The position numbers were made by a program, and so were the translations under genes. A DNA stretch of 64,000 nt, taken from NCBI RefSeq assembly GCF_001544015.1, contig NZ_AP014924.1:2852001-2916000 (forward strand), written 5' to 3'. Positions 34,015 through 41,839 of this stretch are shown here, piece by piece (positions within the stretch are counted from its first letter, which is position 1; every line of letters starts with the position of its first letter). The notes below the pieces were generated by a model that saw only the letters and a program-made list of their open reading frames with translations, did not search any database and was not told the DNA's origin. The stretch comes from Limnochorda pilosa (GTDB lineage: Bacteria > Bacillota > Limnochordia > Limnochordales > Limnochordaceae).

Positions 34015-34058
34015 ACCATGCGCCCCTCCTTCCGCCCGCTACGAGTTCTACCCGCTCA

Positions 34059-34844
34059 TCAGGATACGTTCCCCGGGCCTTCCCCTGCCCCCGCTCCTTC
34101 CAGCTGCTGGATCCGCTCGGCCAGGTTCATGCCGGAGGCGATGGGCTCGTCGGAGACGATCCGTCCGTCCCGCAGGGTCACCAGGCGCTGGCCGAAGGCG
34201 GCGATGCCGGGGTCGTGGGTCACCACCACCAGGGTCATGCCCTGTCCGTTGAGGCCGGCCAGAATCTCCATGATCTGCCGGGCCTGGGTGGTGGGCAGGT
34301 TTCCCGTGGGCTCGTCGGCCAGGAGCAGAGTGGGACCGTTGGCCAGCGCCCGGGCGATGGCCACCCGCTGCTGCTCGCCTCCCGAGAGCTCCGAGGGGCG
34401 GTGGTGGAGCCGCGCGCCCATCCCCAGCTCCTCCAGGAGCTCGGTGGCCCGCCGGCGGCGCTCCCGCCCGGCCACGCCCGCGTAGATCATGGGTACCTCC
34501 ACGTTCTCCAGGGCCGTCAGCTCCGGGAAGAGGTTGTAGCTCTGGAAGACAAAGCCGAAATGGCGGTTCCGGACGCGGGAGAGCTCCCGGTCGGGAAGGC
34601 TCGTGATCTCCCGCCCCTGGAGCCAGTAGCGCCCTGCGCTCGGGCGGTCCAGCGCCCCCAGAAGGTGGAGGAGCGTGGACTTCCCCGAGCCCGAGGGTCC
34701 CATGATGCTCACGAACTCGGTCTGCTCCACGGTAAGGTCGATGTCGGTCAGGGCGGCCACGGGGCTCGCGCCCGTGTCGAACACCTTCCCCAGGCCGTCC
34801 AGCCGAACGAGCTCGGCCGGATGCTTTTCAGCCTCGATGCTCAT
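34059..34844 (-). CDS. ABC transporter ATP-binding protein, MacB/LolD family
   Basis: The 261-residue ATPase has Walker A GPSGSGKST, FVFQSYNLFPELTALENVEVPMIYAGV (MacB/LolD-specific), signature LSGGEQQRVAIARAL, Walker B LLLADEPTGNLP and H-loop VTHDP. The usual D-loop Asp of DEPTGNLD is replaced by Pro (GNLPTTQ), a mild oddity. The ATG at 34844 follows AGGAGGCG. It energises the two FtsX-type permeases encoded just upstream. Confidence 0.9.
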   Translation of the reverse strand: MSIEAEKHPAELVRLDGLGKVFDTGASPVAALTDIDLTVEQTEFVSIMGPSGSGKSTLLHLLGALDRPSAGRYWLQGREITSLPDRELSRVRNRHFGFVFQSYNLFPELTALENVEVPMIYAGVAGRERRRRATELLEELGMGARLHHRPSELSGGEQQRVAIARALANGPTLLLADEPTGNLPTTQARQIMEILAGLNGQGMTLVVVTHDPGIAAFGQRLVTLRDGRIVSDEPIASGMNLAERIQQLEGAGAGEGPGNVS

Positions 34845-34894
34845 GGCCCTTCGCCTCCTCTTGCCGCGACCGTGCCCGTTTCCGGGTCGCACCC

Positions 34895-36229
34895 TCACTC
34901 TTCTCGCAGGGCCTCGGTCGCAGACCACCGTGTGGCAAGCCATCCGGGGTACCATCCGGCAACCAGCCCCACCGCCAGGGCAAGCCCGACCCCGATCCCC
35001 AGGGCGGCGAGCTGGATGTGCTGCTCAGGGGACGCGGTGGGCAGGAGCGCCAGGAGGGGGCCAAGGAGCCGCTGCATGGGCCACGCCAGCCCCACACCCA
35101 GCAGCGCTCCCATACCGGCCACACCAACCGACTCCGCAGCGACCCGGCCCATGATCCTCCCCCGTGTGGCACCGAGAGCACGGTAGAGGCCGATTGCGTG
35201 CGTGTGCTCCATGGTGTGGACCAGACCCGCCGTCCCGATGGCCAGACCTGCTGCCACCACCGCCGCCAACACCGCTCCGACCAGGACCCCTGAGAGGGCA
35301 CGACTCCGTTCCTGGACTCGCCCGGCAAAGCCGCCCAAGGTTACCTGCAGCTCCCAGGTGCTGCTGCGATCATCGCTCTCCAGGGCCTGCTGAAGCCGCC
35401 GTTCCTCGAGCAATGGTTCCAGGAGCACCTTCATCTCTCGCCGGACGTCCTCCGCCGATCTGGATGCAGCGGCCACATAGAGCGTGTCGGCCCGGTGCCC
35501 GCGGAAGGGTCCCGCGCCCCCCGTGCGAGCTCCACCGTCGGGCTCGAGCCACCCGATCGGCACCAGCACCTCGGGTTGCAGGAGATCGACGCTGGCCGCA
35601 GAGGCTGTTTCGGGCCGCCTGAAGACGCCCGCGACCTTCAAGGTCGCACGAGGTGGATAGGTCATCCCGTGGGGGAGAGCCCCGAGACGGCCTTGCAGGA
35701 CGAGCCCCTCCTCGACGGACAGCATCACGATCTCTCGGTTCAGGGCATCGGCAGGCTCGCCGAAGAGCTGGCGGGCGACCACCTCGCTGAGAACGGCTAC
35801 CCCGGCGCCCTGCGCCATTTCGGCCGGTCCGAAGAGAGCTCCAGCCACCGCTTGCAGGCCTGTCAACCGGAAGTAATCGGGTTCTGTCGCCCCCACCGAC
35901 CGGACCAGGTGCCGCCGGCCCTCCGCCTCGATCACCACCAGCGGTTGCCGGGCGAGCGTCGCCGCGTGGGTTACCCCGTCGACTTCATGGCGCACGAGTG
36001 CCGCATCTTGTGGTTCGAAGAGGCTTGCCGCTGCTGGTCCGGCCCCGTCCGAAGAGGCCCGCGTCGGATGGTAGGATGCCTCCAGGAAGGAGGGGGTGGC
36101 GCCGCGCCCAAGGGCAGGAAGGACCGACGAGAGAAGGGCCACGACCGCCCCGATCGCAACGCCCACCTGGAGGATCCCCAGGACGGTTGCGAGCCAGTTC
36201 GCGGTGAGCCTTCGCCATGTGAAGGGCAT
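34895..36229 (-). CDS. FtsX/MacB-type ABC permease
   Basis: The 444-residue protein has one N-terminal helix (LATVLGILQVGVAIGAVVALLSSVL), a large extracytoplasmic domain (about 45-290, with MacB_PCD-like VGATEPDYFRLTGLQAVAGALFGPAEMAQGAGVAVLSEVVARQLFG) and three C-terminal helices with the FtsX motif HAIGLYRALGATRGRIMGRVAAES. It is clearly paralogous to the 41840-43219 protein. Co-operates with the adjacent permease and ATPase. Confidence 0.85.
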   Translation of the reverse strand: MPFTWRRLTANWLATVLGILQVGVAIGAVVALLSSVLPALGRGATPSFLEASYHPTRASSDGAGPAAASLFEPQDAALVRHEVDGVTHAATLARQPLVVIEAEGRRHLVRSVGATEPDYFRLTGLQAVAGALFGPAEMAQGAGVAVLSEVVARQLFGEPADALNREIVMLSVEEGLVLQGRLGALPHGMTYPPRATLKVAGVFRRPETASAASVDLLQPEVLVPIGWLEPDGGARTGGAGPFRGHRADTLYVAAASRSAEDVRREMKVLLEPLLEERRLQQALESDDRSSTWELQVTLGGFAGRVQERSRALSGVLVGAVLAAVVAAGLAIGTAGLVHTMEHTHAIGLYRALGATRGRIMGRVAAESVGVAGMGALLGVGLAWPMQRLLGPLLALLPTASPEQHIQLAALGIGVGLALAVGLVAGWYPGWLATRWSATEALREE

Positions 36230-36269
36230 GGGAACATCATCCCCCGCGACTCGATGGCTTCAAGGGTCC

Positions 36270-37637
36270 TCAGCCTTTCTTGCCAGGCGCCGCCGCGCCG
36301 CCGCGCAGGCTCTGGGCAACCTCCTGCGTTGCCGCCTCGTACGCTGGGTAGAGGCCCACGACGAGGCTCGCTGCCACGCCTGCACCGATGGCCCACGCCA
36401 GAGTCTCCATGGTGAATCCGAGACCTTCGTGTGAACCGAGCAGAGGCAGAGCCTTCACCAGGAAACTCCCGGACACCCGCAAGGCCGCATACGCCCCCAC
36501 CGCTCCCAGGAGCCCTCCAGCCACGCCCAGGAGCAGCGCATCCACCAGCATCTCCAGGAAGACTACGGGTCTCGAAGCCCCCAGGGCAGCCGAGAGAGCC
36601 AGGGATCGACGCCGCCGGCGGGCGCGGGTGAGAAAGAGGTTGAGGGCGGTCATGCTGGCTACCAGGAGAGCCAGCGACGCCACACCTGCCGCTGCCGCGA
36701 CGAGAGGGGTGCCTGTGCTTTGCAGAGGGTCCTTCGGTCCAGAGAAGCTGAGGAGGCCGGCGTCGAAGCGTCCCCCCAGCTCGACCTCAAGAGAACGGCG
36801 CAGGGCCTCCGGATCCGCTTCGGGCGACGGTACGAACCGCAGTCCGTCGAGCTCCTCGGCGTCGATCCCCATCACCGAGCCCCACGGAACCCAGCCGCCA
36901 AGGCCGCCCGGAAGGAAGGCACTCGTCGCCGCCAGCCCGTCCGTACGGGGAAGACGCACCACGCCCGCCACGGTCCAGTTCCGCCCGAACGCCATGACCG
37001 TGTGGCCCACGAGTTCCGAGGGGGGCACATCTTGTACGGCCTGTCGCGCCCAGGATTCGTCCAGCACCAGCACAGACCTGCCCTCGGTCAGGTCGGTCCA
37101 GGTGAACCCCTGGCCGGCCGCGAAGCGGACATCGTACGCGGCGAAGTAATCCGGCCCGACCGGCATCACGGACAGACGTCCAGGCCTGCCCTGCCCGGGC
37201 CTCCCGTCCACCGCCCTGAGGGTGTCTGAGAACGTACGGGGCATGGACCCCAGCAGGACCCCTTCCAGGCCCGCCACGCGGTCCCGCAGCTCGCGTGCCA
37301 GCTCGACCGTCACGCGCTGCCCGTCGTCCGGCGCACTCGCCACCAGTGGCACGATGGGAGGCCCGTCCGGCTGGAAGAGCTGGTTCATGTCCGCCTGCCG
37401 CACCTGCACGACGATCCCGGTGTAGTCCGGGTGCCGCGCCAAGGTGTCAACGGCCCTTTCAGCTGCCCTCAGGTACGTCATGGAGCCGGCGAGGATCGAG
37501 GCCCCAAGCCCCAGCCCTACGGAGACCAGAAGCGACTCCAGCCACCACGCACGCACCCTCCACCAAGAGAGGAGCAAGACCGACCCGCGCAGCCGCACCC
37601 GTTCAGCGGTCCTGTATGCGGTTGAGGGTTGAGCCAT
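36270..37637 (-). CDS. FtsX/MacB-type ABC permease
   Basis: The 455-residue protein has the topology of one N-terminal helix, an extracytoplasmic domain and three C-terminal helices. RRRRSLALSAALGASRPVVFLEMLVDALLLG is the FtsX core. It is paralogous to the 43300-44655 protein (for example WLESLLVSVGLGLGASIL against WLESVLVLLGLALGVAVL, and QADMNQLFQPDGPPIVPL against QADVSQLFRPDAPAVLPL). It heads the ABC part of the operon after a hairpin. Confidence 0.85.
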   Translation of the reverse strand: MAQPSTAYRTAERVRLRGSVLLLSWWRVRAWWLESLLVSVGLGLGASILAGSMTYLRAAERAVDTLARHPDYTGIVVQVRQADMNQLFQPDGPPIVPLVASAPDDGQRVTVELARELRDRVAGLEGVLLGSMPRTFSDTLRAVDGRPGQGRPGRLSVMPVGPDYFAAYDVRFAAGQGFTWTDLTEGRSVLVLDESWARQAVQDVPPSELVGHTVMAFGRNWTVAGVVRLPRTDGLAATSAFLPGGLGGWVPWGSVMGIDAEELDGLRFVPSPEADPEALRRSLEVELGGRFDAGLLSFSGPKDPLQSTGTPLVAAAAGVASLALLVASMTALNLFLTRARRRRRSLALSAALGASRPVVFLEMLVDALLLGVAGGLLGAVGAYAALRVSGSFLVKALPLLGSHEGLGFTMETLAWAIGAGVAASLVVGLYPAYEAATQEVAQSLRGGAAAPGKKG

Positions 37638-37720
37638 CGACGGTGTGCTCCTGTCGATCGAGGATAGCCCCGCGTCGCATGACTGAGCGGTTCACCCGTT
37701 GTCCGACATGGTGTCAACCC

Positions 37721-37750
37721 ATTGTATCGTGTGAACGCAGGCGTCCGCAA
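37721..37750 (-). promoter_or_regulatory. Candidate promoter of the permease-ATPase genes
   Basis: Minus-strand TTGCGG (37745-37750), an 18-bp spacer and TACAAT (37721-37726). A perfect TTGACA lies just downstream (37710-37715), perhaps a second promoter. Confidence 0.4.
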
Positions 37751-37815
37751 CCAGCTTCTGCCATAAGGACGCGATAAGCGGGCACGGACACCGCGACACC
37801 CGAACGCTGTAACTG

Positions 37816-37848
37816 GGCCGGCAGCGGTCTGTATGCCCGCCGCCGGCC
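37816..37848 (-). terminator. Terminator-like hairpin after the Cys-rich peptide gene
   Basis: GGCCGGCGGCGG and CCGCTGCCGGCC form a 12-bp stem with one mismatch about 10 bases after the peptide stop codon. No T-run follows, so it may attenuate rather than stop transcription and give more peptide than transporter. Confidence 0.55.
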
Positions 37849-37857
37849 ATTGTGTCA

Positions 37858-38076
37858 TCAGAACTCCCACGAACACTCGATCTCGCAATACCAGTTACCG
37901 CTCGAGTCGATCCCGCACCGGATGACGCACCCTTCCGGCAACGCATCCGGAGCCAAACCCGTGGCAACCGCCGGCTGTGCTTCAGCCCTGCTGACTGCGA
38001 CCGGCACCGCTGCGACGGCTGCCATGAGCGCGACCACCACCATCACCATCACAAGCAATCGCTTTCTGTGCTGCAC
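37858..38076 (-). CDS. Small secreted cysteine-rich peptide
   Basis: A 72-residue protein. A Lys/Arg start and long hydrophobic stretch (RLLVMVMVVVALMAAVAAVPVAV) form a signal peptide with probable cleavage after AEA. The short mature part ends GCVIRCGIDSSGNWYCEIEC then SWEF. Four cysteines (C-x3-C ... C-x3-C) could form two disulfides. The GTG at 38076 lies eight bases after GGAGGT. It is encoded next to a TlpA-like thiol protein and an ABC exporter-like set. Family not recognised; candidate toxin, pheromone or surface peptide. Confidence 0.65.
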   Translation of the reverse strand: MQHRKRLLVMVMVVVALMAAVAAVPVAVSRAEAQPAVATGLAPDALPEGCVIRCGIDSSGNWYCEIECSWEF

Positions 38077-38097
38077 TTCTGTCACCTCCCAGGATCG

Positions 38098-38622
38098 TTA
38101 TTCACTCCCCGCAATGAGCTCGGTGAGAAGTTCTGACGCAATGCCCTCGTGGTAGCCCTCCCACGTCCTCTGGATCACGCCGGTTTCGTCGATGAAGAAG
38201 AGTGTTGGATGCTTTGTAACGCCGAACGTCCGCGTCACTGTTCCTTCGGGGTCCAGAGCGACAGGGAACTGAATACCATGCTCGTCGACGAACGACTGTA
38301 CGGCTGTCCCGCTACTGATGGCTGTGACGGCCAGAGCTTCACCTCCTTTCCGACGCCATTCGGCGTAAGTTGACTGCAAGGCTGGTAGTTCAACCTGACA
38401 CGGAGGGCATTCGGCAAAGAAGAAGACAAGAGCCAACGGTGAACGGTATAGGGTGTCAGACGAAAGCACCTGCCCATCCAAGGTCTCCAGCACCACTGAT
38501 GGCGCTGGGGCTCCTGCCTCAACCCCGATAGCCAAAGCGCGAGCGGACGTCAAAGACCACGCGAGGGTAGCGATCAGTACCAGGCAGGCAAGATGCGCGC
38601 CCTCGGCGGCTCGCATCCGCAT
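38098..38622 (-). CDS. TlpA/ResA-like thiol-disulfide protein
   Basis: Exported thioredoxin-fold protein of 174 residues. A signal segment (LACLVLIATLAWSLTSARALA) precedes an AhpC-TSA/TlpA domain: GAPAPSVVLETLDGQVLSSDTL, active site FFAECPPCQVELPAL, and cis-Pro region TKHPTLFFIDETGVI. The CPPC pair is unusual (CxxC with Pro-Pro). The ATG at 38622 has GGGAGGT upstream. It sits between two small secreted peptide genes, which suggests it acts on their cysteines. Confidence 0.85.
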   Translation of the reverse strand: MRMRAAEGAHLACLVLIATLAWSLTSARALAIGVEAGAPAPSVVLETLDGQVLSSDTLYRSPLALVFFFAECPPCQVELPALQSTYAEWRRKGGEALAVTAISSGTAVQSFVDEHGIQFPVALDPEGTVTRTFGVTKHPTLFFIDETGVIQRTWEGYHEGIASELLTELIAGSE

Positions 38623-38663
38623 GCGGTTCACCTCCCACTGCATCAGTCTGTAAGTCCGGCACA

Positions 38664-38900
38664 TCAATAGGGGACGCTTTTCACTCCCCCGTTGGTCGCA
38701 TTACCTCCGGCACCGGGTGGGCACGTGGATCCGGTCCCTAGCCGATCTACAAGCAAAGAAACGGTCTTTACCACTGAGTCCCCAGAAGCATCGCCCACGG
38801 CGTCATCCGAGGCGGCAACCACTCTCACGTCCACCGAGCCAGCGACCAGGAGCAGGACACAGGCGACCGAAGCGAGAATCTTCTTTGTTCGACTGGACAT
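38664..38900 (-). CDS. Small secreted peptide (78 aa)
   Basis: A lysine-containing N-terminus and hydrophobic core (KKILASVACVLLLVAGSVDV) form a signal peptide. The short Asp/Gly/Ser-rich mature part ends STCPPGAGGNATNGGVKSVPY. Only one cysteine lies in the mature part. It is the first gene of the operon and faces the HTH-TPR regulator gene across a 170-bp spacer. No known family. Confidence 0.55.
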   Translation of the reverse strand: MSSRTKKILASVACVLLLVAGSVDVRVVAASDDAVGDASGDSVVKTVSLLVDRLGTGSTCPPGAGGNATNGGVKSVPY

Positions 38901-38944
38901 CCGGCACCCCCCCATCTAACCCGATCCCGTTGTGGAAGCTCATT

Positions 38945-38960
38945 CTAGCCGACGGCCTAG
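38945..38960. promoter_or_regulatory. Imperfect inverted repeat in the divergent spacer
   Basis: CTAGCCG-A-CGGCCTAG lies between the peptide operon and the regulator gene. A minus-strand TAGAAT overlaps it. It could be an operator for the HTH-TPR regulator; this is only a positional argument. Confidence 0.35.
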
Positions 38961-39071
38961 ACTCCCTCGAAAACGTGTGGCATCTGTTGGTATCTCAGGA
39001 TCACTCATTTGCGCGAGGCGCGTTGCTGGGGAACGCGGCGGCCTCCAATCATGTGCTGGAGGTAGAGTCCC

Positions 39072-40370
39072 ATGGATGCCTTCGGAGAGAGTCTTCGCGA
39101 ACTACGAAGGTACTCTGGATGGACGCAGGAAGATCTGGCAGGTCGTGAGCTGACGCGTGCACAGATCAGTGCGGTGGAGAGAGGAGTAGCCCACCTGTCG
39201 GTCAGAGGGTTGATCGCCTTGGTACAGAGAGCCCCGGATCCCTCGCAGTTGATCCTGTCGTACTGCGACGCTTACCCTCCGGCCTCGTCATGGACCGAGT
39301 TGGTTCGCTTTCTGATGCTCAACGGATGGGAGAAGCTCGCCGGCTCAGTCATCGCCACTGCGCAGGCCAAGCTCGCGTCGAAAAGGGGGGGATACGCGGG
39401 CACTTCCTTCGAATCCTCCCTCGTAGCCTGGTCACTGCACTTGAAGGAATGTCACACCGAGGCGGCGACGCGGTTTGCGACGGCAGCGGCACTCGCAGCC
39501 GCCAAGAAACGTTGGTACGAGGCTGCGCAGGCCCTCTGGGATTCGGGACAAGCTCTGGCCCTTTCGGGTCACCTCAGCAGAGCACTTCAGCGGTTTCAGC
39601 GCTCGCACGCGGCCATAGGATCGCGCAGCAATCGCCGAGCCCTCGTCCTCAGAGGACATCTCTGCAGGAGCGAGGTCGAGGTCCTCCGGCGCATGGGGCT
39701 GTTTCACTGGGCTCGCGACAGGGCCGGTCGAGCGCGAACGTACTATCGCGACGCAGGCGCTCCCGTTGAAGAAGGACACGCTCTTTCCGATCTGGGCGCG
39801 TCTTTTCTCGAAGAAGGCCACTACCGGCAAGCTGAAGACGTGCTTCGGGAGGCTCACCGCCTGCTCCTCAAGGAGCACCACGACCGCTGCATCTCCGCAG
39901 TCACCCTCAACCTAGGCATGGCACTCGCAGGTATGGGGCGCTTCAAGGAAGCCGCCGGCCTCATTCAGACGGCTGCTTCGACGCACTCCAGCATTGGCGC
40001 CTATGCGCACCTGGAACTCGCTCGTCTTCACGCCCAGCAAGGACGGCTTGACGAGGCAAAGGAGGCAGTCCAGCTGGCCGTAGGACGGTGTGATCTGGCC
40101 GAGGAGGCCCGCCGGCTTGCGGTTCAGGCAGCCCTTGGCCTGCTTTCGTGGCCCGTCGCTCGAGCCCGAATCCTGGCCGTGGCCCGGGATGCCCTGAATC
40201 CCCACGAAGAGGCCACTGTTCTCTACGAGGCTGCTCGCTACTGTGCAGATTGCGGGCAACCGGCAGGGGCATCCGAACTGTACCTGAAGGCGAGGTTCGT
40301 CGCCCAGGCTGCCTGGGGGCCCGACGTCGACGCACGACCTACGACCGCACCGGAACCGATGAAGTCGTAG
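39072..40370 (+). CDS. HTH (XRE) regulator with TPR-like C-terminal domain
   Basis: The 432-residue protein has an N-terminal XRE helix-turn-helix (FGESLRELRRYSGWTQEDLAGRELTRAQISAVERGVAHLSVRGL) and about 350 residues of alpha-helical repeats (EEGHALSDLGASFLEEGHYRQAEDVLREAHRLLL, NLGMALAGMGRFKEAAGLIQ, ARLHAQQGRLDEAKEAVQLA). This is the build of RRNPP-type regulators (PlcR, Rap, Rgg-like) that bind small peptides. ATG 39072 follows GGAGGT. It is divergent from two small secreted peptide genes, which fits peptide-responsive control. Confidence 0.85.
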   Translation: MDAFGESLRELRRYSGWTQEDLAGRELTRAQISAVERGVAHLSVRGLIALVQRAPDPSQLILSYCDAYPPASSWTELVRFLMLNGWEKLAGSVIATAQAKLASKRGGYAGTSFESSLVAWSLHLKECHTEAATRFATAAALAAAKKRWYEAAQALWDSGQALALSGHLSRALQRFQRSHAAIGSRSNRRALVLRGHLCRSEVEVLRRMGLFHWARDRAGRARTYYRDAGAPVEEGHALSDLGASFLEEGHYRQAEDVLREAHRLLLKEHHDRCISAVTLNLGMALAGMGRFKEAAGLIQTAASTHSSIGAYAHLELARLHAQQGRLDEAKEAVQLAVGRCDLAEEARRLAVQAALGLLSWPVARARILAVARDALNPHEEATVLYEAARYCADCGQPAGASELYLKARFVAQAAWGPDVDARPTTAPEPMKS

Positions 40371-40447
40371 GGCCTCCGATACAGCCCGGGGTCTTCAACA
40401 ATACTGCAATCCTCGCAACGCGGTTCCCGGAGCATCAGCGGCCGTGT

Positions 40448-41815
40448 TCAAGTCGGTCGTCCCCCTTCCGGTGCCAGGCGGACCTCCGTGCGATCCCGGA
40501 AGCCCGTGTACGAGCTGTAGATGATCCGATCGCCCGGTTCCAGCCCGTCCAGGATCTGGAGGGCCGTGCCGTCCACCAGGCCGTACCGCACCTCGGTACG
40601 GACCGCCCGGGTGCCGTCCTCGCTCACCTTGAAGACGAAGCCTCCTTCGCCCGAGGTGTAGAAGGGGCCTCGGGCCAGGTAGGGCTGGTCTTCCAGCCGG
40701 TCGACCTCGACCTCGGCCGAGAGCGGCGCGAAAGGACGGATGGACCGTGCCGTCGCCTCGTCGGGCAGGCTGACCCGCACCTCCACCACGGTGCCCTGCT
40801 CGGTCTGGCGGGCCACGGGCGCGACGAAGCCGACGGTGCCCGCCAGCCGCCGTCCCTCGACGAAGAGGCTGGCTTCCTGGCCCACCCGGAGCTGCGACGC
40901 CTGCCGGGCGGGCACCTGGATGCGGGCGTACTGGGTGGAGAGGTCGGCCAGCCGGAAGAGCTCGACCCCCGCCTCGACGGGCTCGCCCACGGTCCACTCG
41001 CCCTCCAGGACCCGGCCCGAGAGGGGTGCCCGTACTTCCAGGGCGGCAGCCTCCCGTTCGAGCCGGGCCACCTCGGCGCGGGCCGAGGCCAGCTTGGCCC
41101 GGGCCAGCTCGCGCTGGAGCCGGGCATCCTCCCTTCCCGTAGCCAGCGCGCGCTCGGCCTGGGTCTCCGCCGTTCGGGCGTCAGCAGCCTTCGACCGAGC
41201 TTCCTCCACCTGGTCCAGGGGGATGGCGCCCGCCTCGAAGAGCGCTTCGGTCTTGCCCACCGCCGCCTCCGCCTCCTGGCGGCTGCTGGCGGCCCTGCTC
41301 AGGTCGGCCTCCAATCGCTCCAGATCCCGGGTCAGGGAGATCTCCGCGCGCTGCAGCTCCAGCTCGAGCTGGGCCGCCGAGGACCGGGCCGAAGCCAGGT
41401 CGTCCTCCAGCTCCCGCGACTCCAGGCGGACCAGGAGCGCGCCCGCGTTCACGTCGTCGCCAGGGCGGGCGTGCACCTCGGACACCCGGGCCTCGAGAGG
41501 TGCCGTCAGCGCCCGGATCTCCGCCGGCTCCACCGCCCCGTCGCCCTGCACCAGCACCCGGAAGGCACGCACGCCCACTTCGGCCACCTGGTAGCTGTCG
41601 AGGTAGACCTCCTCCGCCTGGGGGCGCAGGGCGAAGTAGGCGGCGCTCACCAGAACGGCCAGGAAGGCCACGGTGAAGAGGAGGAGTCGCCCCTGGTGGC
41701 CCAGGCGCACACGGCGACGCCTAGGGCCCGAGGCCCGCCCCGGATCCGGCCGCGACGACTCTTGCCCGCCTTCGAAGATGGGCCGGTCGTACCGCGGTTG
41801 ATCGCCCGTGGGCAC
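40448..41815 (-). CDS. HlyD/MacA-family periplasmic adaptor protein
   Basis: The 455-residue adaptor has an N-terminal membrane helix (LLLFTVAFLAVLVSAAYFAL), a lipoyl/barrel-sandwich domain split by a long coiled-coil hairpin (about 120-270, rich in Glu/Arg/Ala heptads), and beta-barrel and C-terminal domains with GLEPGDRIIYSS. The GTG at 41815 follows GGGAGGTG. With the two MacB-type permeases upstream it suggests tripartite-like efflux, but no ATPase gene is in this transcript. Confidence 0.85.
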   Translation of the reverse strand: MPTGDQPRYDRPIFEGGQESSRPDPGRASGPRRRRVRLGHQGRLLLFTVAFLAVLVSAAYFALRPQAEEVYLDSYQVAEVGVRAFRVLVQGDGAVEPAEIRALTAPLEARVSEVHARPGDDVNAGALLVRLESRELEDDLASARSSAAQLELELQRAEISLTRDLERLEADLSRAASSRQEAEAAVGKTEALFEAGAIPLDQVEEARSKAADARTAETQAERALATGREDARLQRELARAKLASARAEVARLEREAAALEVRAPLSGRVLEGEWTVGEPVEAGVELFRLADLSTQYARIQVPARQASQLRVGQEASLFVEGRRLAGTVGFVAPVARQTEQGTVVEVRVSLPDEATARSIRPFAPLSAEVEVDRLEDQPYLARGPFYTSGEGGFVFKVSEDGTRAVRTEVRYGLVDGTALQILDGLEPGDRIIYSSYTGFRDRTEVRLAPEGGRPT

Positions 41816-41839
41816 TCGATGCCACCTCCCTGGCCTCGA

